Assembly: GCA_021372495.1 (NCBI GenBank)
Contig: JAJFUF010000038.1
Location: 60,559 to 124,558, forward strand
DNA length: 64,000 nt
Direction: 5' to 3'
Source of the DNA: Lysobacteraceae bacterium
GTDB taxonomy: Bacteria > Pseudomonadota > Gammaproteobacteria > Xanthomonadales > Rhodanobacteraceae
Of the stretch, positions 54,301 to 64,000 are shown piece by piece. A program made the translations under genes and the position numbers. Position 1 is the first letter of the stretch. The number at the start of each line of letters is the position of its first letter. The notes beneath the pieces were generated by a model, which worked only from the letters and a program-made list of their open reading frames with translations, made no database searches and had not been told where the DNA came from.

Positions 54301-54954
54301 TCAGCCGGGTGGCGCGGCGGCGGCGAACGTGCGCACGCGTCGCGCGCCGCCGCGCCAGGCCACCGCGCCGGCATAGCCCGGCGCCGGCGCCAGCGCGTGC
54401 AGCTGCCAGTCCGATGCGGGCGCGGCATCGTCGGCGAAGGCGAGCGGCCGCGCGCCCGCGGCCTGCAGCGCGAACGCCACGCGCGCCGGGCCGAACGCGA
54501 GCCCGCGCCCGAGCGCCTTCAGCACCGCCTCCTTCGCGGTCCACAGGGTGAAGAACGCCTCGGTGCGCGCCGCGCCGGCGAGCCCGCGCAGCGCGGCCGC
54601 TTCCTCGGCGGCGAAGTAGCGCTCGGCCAGCTCGAGCAGGCGCGGGCGCGTCTGCACGTGCTCGACGTCGACGCCCAGCGCCGCGTCGCGGCCCAGCGCC
54701 GCCAACGCGTAATCGCCGCTGTGCGACCAACTGAACGCGAGGCGCGCGTGCGGCGGCGCCAGCGACGGCTTGCCGTGTGCGCCGGCGACGAACGCCAGCG
54801 CGGAGGCGGGCACGCCGAGGTAGGCGCCCAGCAGCGCGGCCAGCGCGCCGCGCCCGGCGCCGCGCCGGTGGGGCAGGCGCCACACGTGCACGTCCGCGGC
54901 GTCCAGGCCGGACGCCGCGACCGCGAGCGGATCCGCAGGCAGGAAGTGCGACAT
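54301..54954 (-). CDS. 4'-phosphopantetheinyl transferase (Sfp-type)
   Basis: This 217-residue enzyme attaches the phosphopantetheine arm of CoA to carrier proteins. Magnesium-binding and catalytic motifs are GVDVEHV at 94-100 (Asp96, Glu98) and WTAKEAVLKALGRGL from 138 (Lys141, Glu142, Lys146). The earlier FSWSHSGDYALAA is the typical substrate loop. The ATG at 54954 begins MSHFLPADPL; an upstream in-frame start at 55014 would add 20 basic residues. The partner carrier protein is not in the window. It is divergent from the hybrid kinase gene. Confidence 0.92.
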   Translation of the reverse strand: MSHFLPADPLAVAASGLDAADVHVWRLPHRRGAGRGALAALLGAYLGVPASALAFVAGAHGKPSLAPPHARLAFSWSHSGDYALAALGRDAALGVDVEHVQTRPRLLELAERYFAAEEAAALRGLAGAARTEAFFTLWTAKEAVLKALGRGLAFGPARVAFALQAAGARPLAFADDAAPASDWQLHALAPAPGYAGAVAWRGGARRVRTFAAAAPPG

Positions 54955-55070
54955 GCCTGCATGGTGGCGGCGCGCCGCCGCGCCGGCAAGCCGCGCGCGC
55001 GCCGGCACTTCCAATTCCGCCGCGCCGCGGCCATAGAATGGCTACCGCATCGAGCGGAGCGCGCGCACCC

Positions 55071-58000
55071 GTGATTGCCGGCTGGCTGCTGCTGCTGGTT
55101 TCGTTGGCCTACGTCGGCCTGCTGTTCGGCGTCGCCTACTACGGCGACCGCCGGCCGCTGTACCCGAGCCGGCCGTTCCTGCGCCCGATCGTCTACAGCC
55201 TGGCGCTGGCGGTGTACTGCTCGTCGTGGACGTTCTACGGCGCGGTCGGCAGCGCGGCGCGCTCAGGCCTGTCCTACCTGCCGATCTACCTCGGCCCGAT
55301 CCTGCTGTTCGTGTTCGGCATCGGCCTGCTCGAGCGGCTGAACCTGATCGCCAAGGAACGCGGCATCACCTCGATCGCCGACTACATCGCCGCGCGCTTC
55401 GGCAAGTCGCAGGGGCTGGGCGCGCTGGTGACGCTGATCGCGGTGGTCGCGGCGATCCCCTACATCGCGCTGCAGTTCAAGGCGGTGGCGATGTCGATCG
55501 GCGTGCTCAGCCACGGCAGCGCGAGCGCCGCCGCGCTGCCGATCGGCGACAGCGCGTTCTGGTGCGCGCTGCTGCTGGCGGCGTTCGCGATCCTGTTCGG
55601 CACCCGCCAGATCGACGCCACCGAGCACCACCACGGCATGATGCTGGCGATCGCGGTCGAGTCGGTGGTCAAGCTGGTCGCGTTCGTCGCGATCGGCGTG
55701 TACGCGCTGCGCGTGAACCCGCACAGCGTCGCCGAGCTGGGCCAGTCGCTGCGCGCGTCGGTGGACGCCGAGCTGCCGTCCGGCTTCTTCGCCAAGACCC
55801 TGCTGGCGTTCTGCGCGATGTTCTGCCTGCCGCGCCAATTCCAGGTCGGCGTGGTCGAGTGCGAGGACGCGCGCGACGTGCGCCGCGCGCGCTGGGTGTT
55901 CCCGCTGTACCTGCTGCTGATCTGCGTGCTGGTGCCGCCGATCGTTTCCGCTGGCGCGGCGTTCGCCTCCACGGCCGGACTCAGCCCCGACGCCCGGTTG
56001 CTGTGGCTGCCGCTGGCCAACGGCCAGACGGCGCTGGCCCTGATGGCCTATATCGGCGGATTCTCGGCGGCCACGGGCATGGTGATCGTCGAGTCGGTCG
56101 CGCTGGCGACGATGATCAGCAACGACCTGGTGATGCCGGCGCTGCTGCGCATCCGCGCGCTGAAGCTGGAGCAGCGCCGCGACCTGTCGGCGGTGGTGCT
56201 GGCGGTACGCCGCATCGCCATCGTGCTGCTGGCGCTGCTCGCCTACGGCTACTACCGCGCCAGCACCCACGCCGAGTACCTCGCCACGCTGGGCCTGCTG
56301 GCGTTCGTCGCGGTCGCGCAGTTCGCTCCGGCGATCGTCTCCGCGCTGTATTGGCGCGGCGCCAGCCGCATCGGCGTGATCGCCGGCCTGGCGGCCGGCT
56401 TCGCGGTATGGACCTACACCCTGCTGTTGCCGAGCGTGGCCACCGCCGGCTGGCTGCCGGACGGCTGGGTCGAGCGCGGTCCGTTCGGGCTGGACTGGCT
56501 GAAGCCGCAGGCGCTGTTCCACCTGTCCGGCTGGGATGCGGTGACGCACGGCACGTTCTGGTCGCTGCTGGCCAACGTCGGCTGCATGGTGTTCCTGTCG
56601 CTGCGCTACCGGCCCAGCGTGGACGAGCGCCTGCGCGCGCTGGCGTTCCTCGACCCGTACGCCGCGCGCCGGTCCGGTGGCGGCGAGTTCCGCGGCCGCG
56701 TGCGCGTCGACGAGCTGCGCGCGATCGCCGGCCGCATCGTCGGCGAGCGCGCTGCGGCGCGCGCGTTCGACGAGTACGCGCAGGCGCGCGGCCGCCCGCT
56801 GCCGCCTGCGGAAAACGCCGACCGCGCGCTGATCCAGGCCACCGAGCGCCTGCTCGCCGGCGCGGTCGGCGCGCCCAGCGCGCGGCGCATGCTGACCAGC
56901 GCGCTGTCCGGCAGCGGCCTCGACATCGCCGAGACGGTCGCGCTGCTGGACGAGGCCTCGCAGGAGCTGCGCTTCAACCGCGAGCTGCTGTCGACCACGA
57001 TGGAGAACATCGCACAGGGCATCAGCGTGGTCGACCGCGACCTGCGCCTGGTCGCCTGGAACCGCCGCTACCTCGAACTGCTCGGCTATCCCGACGGCAT
57101 GGTCTACGTCGGCCGGCCGGTCGCCGACCTGATCCGCTGGAACGCCGAGCGTGGCGAATGCGGCCCCGGCGACGCCGCCGCGCACGTGGACAAGCGCATC
57201 AACCACCTGCGCGCCGGCGCGCCGCACGTGTTCCGCCGCGAGCGCGCCGACGGCAGCGTGATCGAGATGCGCGGGCGTTCGCTGCCCGGCGGCGGCTACG
57301 TGACCACCTACACCGACGTCACCGCCTACAAGCGTGCCGAGCAGGCGCTGATCGACGCCAACGAGACGCTGGAGCAGCGCGTCGCCCAGCGCACCGCCGA
57401 GCTGACCGAGGCGCTGACCGCGCAGGAGCGCGCCAAGCGCGAGGCCGAGCAGGCCAACCAGTCGAAGACGCGCTTCCTCGCCGCCGCCAGCCACGACCTG
57501 CTGCAGCCGCTGAACGCCGCGCGCCTGTTCACCTCGGCGCTGCGCCACAGCGATCTCGACGCCGAGGCCGCGCAGCTCGCCGAGCGCATCGACGCCTCGT
57601 TCAAGGCCGCCGAGGATCTGCTCGAGGCGCTGCTGGACGCCTCGCGGCTGGAAGCCGGCAAGTTCGCGCCGGAGGTCGGGCCGGTGGCGCTGGGCGAGCT
57701 GTTCGAGTCGCTGCGCACGCAGTTCGCGGTGCTGGCCGAGCAGCGCGGCCTGAGCCTGCACGCGGTCGATACCCACCTCGCGGTGCGCAGCGACGCGCAA
57801 CTGCTGCGGCGCATCCTGCAGAACTTCCTGTCCAACGCGCTGCGCTACACGCGCCGCGGCACCGTGCTGCTGGGCGCACGCCGGCACGGCGCCGAGGTGC
57901 GCATCGAGGTCTGGGACACCGGCCCGGGCATCGCGCCCGAGCAGCAGCAGCGGATCTTCGGCGAGTTCCAGCGCCTCGAGCATCCCTCGCCGTGGGGCGA

Positions 58001-58589
58001 GAAGGGACTGGGCCTCGGCCTCGCCATCTGCGAGCGCATGGCCACCATGCTGGGCCACCGCCTGGACCTGCGTTCCTGGCCCGGTCGCGGCAGCTGCTTC
58101 GCGGTCAGCGCGCCGCGCGCCGCCGCGTCGCGGCCGCTGGGCGTGCGCGCGGTGGTACGACCGACGCCGGCCGGGCAGGACTTGCCGCTGGACGTGCTGT
58201 GCCTGGACAACGATCGCGCGATCCTCGACGGCATGGCCGCGCTGCTGTCGCGCTGGGGCGTCAGCGCGCACCTCGCGGCGAGCGTCGATGCGGCCGAGGC
58301 GATCCTCGCCGCGCGGCGCGTCGACCTGATCCTCGCCGACTACCATCTCGGCGCCGACCTCGACGGCCTGGCCGCGCTGGCGCGATTGCGTGCGCGCTGG
58401 CCGGACCTGCCGCCGGCCGCGCTGATCACCGCCGACGGCAGCGCCGAGCTGAAGCAGCGCGCCCGCGCGCTCGGCTATCCGGTGCTGCACAAGCCGGTCA
58501 AGCCCGCCGCGTTGCGCGCGCTGCTGACCGCGCTGGCGCGCGGCGTCGAACGCGGCCCCGCAGCCGCGGGGCGCGCGGCGTCTGTCTGA
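55071..58589 (+). CDS. Hybrid sensor kinase with solute-symporter domain (CrbS/MxtR-like)
   Basis: This 1172-residue protein starts with an SSS-family domain of about 12-13 membrane helices (residues 1 to about 515: VYSLALAVYCSSWTFYGAVG, ITSIADYIAARFGKSQ, FLPRQFQ-like CLPRQFQVGVVE). A PAS domain lies near 640-770 (ENIAQGISVVDRDLRLVAWN). The HisKA region carries His808 in AAASHDLLQPLNAARL, an HATPase region follows (NFLSNALRY, GTGPGIAPE-like DTGPGIAPEQ, EKGLGLGLAI), and the receiver domain has Asp1090 in LILADYHLG. This architecture and the neighbouring LuxR-type regulator and acs gene match CrbS-CrbR of Vibrio and MxtR-ErdR of Pseudomonas, which control acetate use. The start is GTG at 55071 (GGAG upstream); an ATG at 55038 is possible but overlaps a -10-like TAGAAT. 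Confidence 0.9.
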   Translation: MIAGWLLLLVSLAYVGLLFGVAYYGDRRPLYPSRPFLRPIVYSLALAVYCSSWTFYGAVGSAARSGLSYLPIYLGPILLFVFGIGLLERLNLIAKERGITSIADYIAARFGKSQGLGALVTLIAVVAAIPYIALQFKAVAMSIGVLSHGSASAAALPIGDSAFWCALLLAAFAILFGTRQIDATEHHHGMMLAIAVESVVKLVAFVAIGVYALRVNPHSVAELGQSLRASVDAELPSGFFAKTLLAFCAMFCLPRQFQVGVVECEDARDVRRARWVFPLYLLLICVLVPPIVSAGAAFASTAGLSPDARLLWLPLANGQTALALMAYIGGFSAATGMVIVESVALATMISNDLVMPALLRIRALKLEQRRDLSAVVLAVRRIAIVLLALLAYGYYRASTHAEYLATLGLLAFVAVAQFAPAIVSALYWRGASRIGVIAGLAAGFAVWTYTLLLPSVATAGWLPDGWVERGPFGLDWLKPQALFHLSGWDAVTHGTFWSLLANVGCMVFLSLRYRPSVDERLRALAFLDPYAARRSGGGEFRGRVRVDELRAIAGRIVGERAAARAFDEYAQARGRPLPPAENADRALIQATERLLAGAVGAPSARRMLTSALSGSGLDIAETVALLDEASQELRFNRELLSTTMENIAQGISVVDRDLRLVAWNRRYLELLGYPDGMVYVGRPVADLIRWNAERGECGPGDAAAHVDKRINHLRAGAPHVFRRERADGSVIEMRGRSLPGGGYVTTYTDVTAYKRAEQALIDANETLEQRVAQRTAELTEALTAQERAKREAEQANQSKTRFLAAASHDLLQPLNAARLFTSALRHSDLDAEAAQLAERIDASFKAAEDLLEALLDASRLEAGKFAPEVGPVALGELFESLRTQFAVLAEQRGLSLHAVDTHLAVRSDAQLLRRILQNFLSNALRYTRRGTVLLGARRHGAEVRIEVWDTGPGIAPEQQQRIFGEFQRLEHPSPWGEKGLGLGLAICERMATMLGHRLDLRSWPGRGSCFAVSAPRAAASRPLGVRAVVRPTPAGQDLPLDVLCLDNDRAILDGMAALLSRWGVSAHLAASVDAAEAILAARRVDLILADYHLGADLDGLAALARLRARWPDLPPAALITADGSAELKQRARALGYPVLHKPVKPAALRALLTALARGVERGPAAAGRAASV

Positions 58590-58599
58590 GGCCGGCTGG

Positions 58600-59289
58600 C
58601 TAGCTTTCGTCCGGCAGCGCCGGCACCGGCGTCTGTTCCAGCGCCAGGTGGCTGGCGACCAGGGCGACCTGGGTGCGGTTGGACACGCCGAGCTTGCGCA
58701 TGATCGCGGTCATGTGCGCCTTCACGGTCGCCTCCGACACGTTCAGCTCGAACGCGATCTGCTTGTTGAGCTTGCCCTCGGCGATCATCGACAGCACGCG
58801 GAATTGCTGCGGCGTCAGCTCGGCGATGCGCGCGGCGATCTCGGCCTCGTCCGACTTCAGCTCGCCGTGCGCGCCGATGCCGAGCTGCGGCGGCAGCCAG
58901 ATGTCGCCGTCCAGCACGGCGTTGATGGCGTCGACGATCGAGCCCACCGCGGCCGACTTCGGGATGTAGCCGGCGGCGCCGTGGCCGAGCGCGCGGCGCA
59001 CCACCGCCACCTCCTCGTGCGCGGAGACCACGATCACCGGCAGCCCGGGATACTGGCCGCGGATGTGCGCCAGCGCGGAGAAGCCGCGCGCGCCCGGCAT
59101 GTGCAGGTCGAGCAGCAGCAGGTCGGCTTCCGGCTTGCTCTCCAGCAGGGCGAGCAGCGCCGGCACGCTGTCGGCGCCGTGCACCGCGGCGTCGGGCAGG
59201 GCGGCGTGCACCGCGCGCGTCAGGGCATCGCGGAACAGCGGGTGGTCGTCGGCGACCAGGACATCGCGCATGCGGCGTGTGCGGCTCAT
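58600..59289 (-). CDS. LuxR-family response regulator (CrbR/ErdR-like)
   Basis: This 229-residue regulator has a receiver domain (DDH at 14-16, phospho-acceptor Asp61 in LLLDLHMPGARGF, IVVSAHEE, and Lys in AAGYIPKSA). Its C-terminal LuxR/NarL helix-turn-helix (LTPQQFRVLSMIAEGKLNKQ, then IAFELNVSEATVKAHM) covers about 158-212. It lies tail to tail with the hybrid kinase gene, 10 bp apart, and 69 bp upstream of the acs end, on the acs strand. By homology with CrbR/ErdR it should activate acs and other acetate genes. ATGs at 59289 and 59271 are both possible starts. Confidence 0.9.
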   Translation of the reverse strand: MSRTRRMRDVLVADDHPLFRDALTRAVHAALPDAAVHGADSVPALLALLESKPEADLLLLDLHMPGARGFSALAHIRGQYPGLPVIVVSAHEEVAVVRRALGHGAAGYIPKSAAVGSIVDAINAVLDGDIWLPPQLGIGAHGELKSDEAEIAARIAELTPQQFRVLSMIAEGKLNKQIAFELNVSEATVKAHMTAIMRKLGVSNRTQVALVASHLALEQTPVPALPDES

Positions 59290-59358
59290 GCCCCATCATC
59301 GCCGCAAGCCGCGGCGACCGGAAGGGGGCGCCGGGACGGGCCCGACGCGGGCCGCCTC

Positions 59359-61299
<1,941 letters not shown>

Positions 61300-61476
61300 G
61301 GGGTTCTCCTTGGCTGGCGGCGGCGCCGCATGCCGCAGCGTCGCCCTATCCACCGCACGTTAGCCGTCTGCGCGACGCGACCAAGTGGACTTTAGTCGAA
61401 ACTCGACCATCGGCGAATAGCCGCGCCCCACGCCCGCGCCCATGCTCGCTGCGCATCGCCACGGGAGGGGTCCCTC

Positions 61477-62904
61477 ATGCAGCAGACACGTACGATCTTG
61501 CGTCGCGCGGCGCTCGCGCTCGCCATCGCCGGTGCGCTCGGTGCGCCGCTGGTCGCCGGCGCGGCCACCAAGTCCGAAACGCAAATGCAGGCGCGCATCG
61601 CCCAGCTCGAGAAAGAGCTCGCCGATCTGAAGGCGATGGTGCAGCAGCAGGCGCAGGCGCAAGCCGACCTGCAGACGCAGCAGCACGCGCAGGCCGAGGC
61701 GCAACAGCGCGCGCAGGCGGAAGCGCAGGCGGCCGCTTCGAAACAGCAGGCCGCGTCCGCGGCTCCGGTGTTCAGCTCCGCGCCCGGCGTTTCCGTGTCC
61801 ATGCACGGTTTCGTCAACGTCACGGCCTTCAGCCAGAACAAGAGCTTCGTCTTCGGCAACGGCCAGAACGCCGAATTCCCGGTGGCCGGTGCCAACGGCT
61901 CGCTCAGCGGCATCGACATCCGCAACACGCGCTTCTGGTTCGACTTCGCCGGCGCCAAGTTCGCCGGCGACTGGACCGGCGGCGGACGCATCGAGGCGGA
62001 CTTCTTCGGCGGCTTCAACGGCACCGGCGCCTACAGCCGCCAGCAGCCGACGCCACGCCTGCGCCAGGCGTACATGGACATCGCCAACAAGCAGACCGGC
62101 AGCACCGTGCGCGTCGGCCAGCAGTGGGACCTGATGTTCCCGCTCGACAACACGCCGGCCTCGCTCGCACACATCGCCTTCCCGCTCGGCTTCGGCGCCG
62201 GCTTCGTCGGCTGGCGCTTCCCCGGCGTGGTGTGGATGCAGGATCTCAACCACGGCAGCCAGGGCACCAAGTGGCGGTTCGACATGGGCGCGTTCGACGG
62301 CAACTGGAGCGGCCCCGGCGACAACATCAACTACCTGACCGCCGGCAACGCCGGCTTCCGCCCGCAGCTCGAGGCGCGCCTGCGTGCGCAGGGTTCGGAC
62401 TGGGTCGCCTATGTCGCCGGCCACTACAGCAAGGTCGAGCTGAGTGGCGTGGGCGGCACCGCACCGACGCCGATCAAGAGCAGCATCGACAGCGTGGGCT
62501 ACGAGGTCGGCGGCAGCTGGAAGCCGGGCGACTGGCTGTTCAAGGGCCTGGTGTACAGCGGCAAGGGCCTCGGCCAGATCTTCGGCGCATTGGCGCAGTT
62601 TGGCGACATCCAGGAAACCGGCGGCTTCCTGCAGGCCGGCTACAGCTTCACGCCGAACTGGAGCGCCTACGCGTTCTACGGCCTCAGCAAGCCCAGCCGC
62701 AACGACGTCGTCGACTGGCTCGGCAACGGCTCGGTGGGGCGGCTGAAGAACCGCCAGGCGGCGCTGAGCCTGCAGTACACCGCGGGCGCCTACGATCTGG
62801 GCCTCGAGTGGCTGCACGACACGCTCGACTCCACCAGCGACGGCATCACCACGAAGAAGACCAGCGGCAATCAGCTCAGCGTGAGCGCGATGTACCGCTT
62901 CTGA
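61477..62904 (+). CDS. DcaP-like trimeric outer-membrane porin
   Basis: The 475-residue product has a signal peptide (ALALAIAGALGAPLVAGA) and a mature N-terminal coiled coil (about 35-95: IAQLEKELADLKAMVQQQAQ and further Gln/Ala heptads). A beta-barrel follows with alternating aromatic strands, ending in MYRF with the terminal Phe required for BAM assembly. The coiled coil plus barrel fits the DcaP family, which imports dicarboxylic and other small acids. GGGAGGGG precedes the ATG. Placed between acs and a metabolite permease, it probably serves organic acid uptake. Confidence 0.88.
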   Translation: MQQTRTILRRAALALAIAGALGAPLVAGAATKSETQMQARIAQLEKELADLKAMVQQQAQAQADLQTQQHAQAEAQQRAQAEAQAAASKQQAASAAPVFSSAPGVSVSMHGFVNVTAFSQNKSFVFGNGQNAEFPVAGANGSLSGIDIRNTRFWFDFAGAKFAGDWTGGGRIEADFFGGFNGTGAYSRQQPTPRLRQAYMDIANKQTGSTVRVGQQWDLMFPLDNTPASLAHIAFPLGFGAGFVGWRFPGVVWMQDLNHGSQGTKWRFDMGAFDGNWSGPGDNINYLTAGNAGFRPQLEARLRAQGSDWVAYVAGHYSKVELSGVGGTAPTPIKSSIDSVGYEVGGSWKPGDWLFKGLVYSGKGLGQIFGALAQFGDIQETGGFLQAGYSFTPNWSAYAFYGLSKPSRNDVVDWLGNGSVGRLKNRQAALSLQYTAGAYDLGLEWLHDTLDSTSDGITTKKTSGNQLSVSAMYRF

Positions 62905-63004
62905 CCGAAGCCACGCCGCGGCGGGCCGTCCGTGCCGCCGCGGCGCCCGACGCGCGCGCACCGCGGCCGGGAAAGGGTTGTTCATCATCTTGGGAGGGGA
63001 AGGC

Positions 63005-64000
<996 letters not shown>

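Noticed and set aside
55263..58490. A 1075-codon minus-strand frame opposite the hybrid kinase
   Set aside because: The plus strand encodes all expected kinase motifs; the antisense frame has no recognisable domain.

Overview
The window is chromosomal DNA of a GC-rich gammaproteobacterium, most likely of the order Xanthomonadales (Lysobacterales). By eye the GC content is well above 65%. The evidence is gene order: rpmH-rnpA-yidC-mnmE runs leftward and dnaA-dnaN-recF-gyrB runs rightward from one divergent point, followed by tonB-exbB-exbD1-exbD2 with pdxJ on the opposite strand, an arrangement known from Xanthomonas. A family-level guess (Rhodanobacteraceae or a relative) is inference only. 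No rRNA, tRNA, CRISPR array, prophage or insertion sequence was recognised.

Layout. 1-6.4 kb: end of an unknown gene, a DUF971 gene, a SNF2-type helicase, secB-gpsA and rpmB-rpmG. 6.4-16.5 kb: a fatty acid desaturase, a tightly overlapped four-gene Gld-like ABC operon, mutM, tdk with a coupled unknown gene, rep, and an e(P4)-type lipoprotein phosphatase. 16.5-28.3 kb: a candidate small RNA, a lipoprotein, plsB, a small Cys-rich protein, a gamma-carbonic anhydrase-like protein, an aldehyde dehydrogenase, a patatin/cNMP protein, oligopeptidase A, xthA and a UPF0149 gene. 28.3-36.8 kb: pirin, a low-GC YecR-like lipoprotein, DPP-IV, GST, fdxA, a zinc-finger gene, lipA and a small operon ending in a CysK-like gene.

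36.8-47.0 kb is the replication origin region. An AT-rich dnaA-dnaN spacer carries two perfect DnaA boxes and is the best oriC candidate. Three parS-type sites (TGTTCCACGTGGAACA or a one-base variant) lie inside recF and just upstream of gyrB, the last touching the gyrB promoter.

47.0-64.0 kb: a TPR protein, the TonB energising complex with two ExbD paralogues, pdxJ, an ECF sigma/anti-sigma-like/PDZ operon, a phosphopantetheinyl transferase, and an acetate module. The module holds a solute-symporter-fused hybrid kinase and a LuxR-type regulator resembling CrbS/CrbR (MxtR/ErdR), then acs, a DcaP-like porin and an MHS-type permease cut by the window end.

No wholly novel large system is obvious. 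The most interesting signals are regulatory: the parS cluster at gyrB, FNR/Anr-type dyads centred near -41 at up to three promoters, apparently leaderless genes, a candidate small RNA with a CCCCTCC stretch, families of nested palindromic intergenic repeats (two supplying stop codons), and a rare-codon island inside gyrB.
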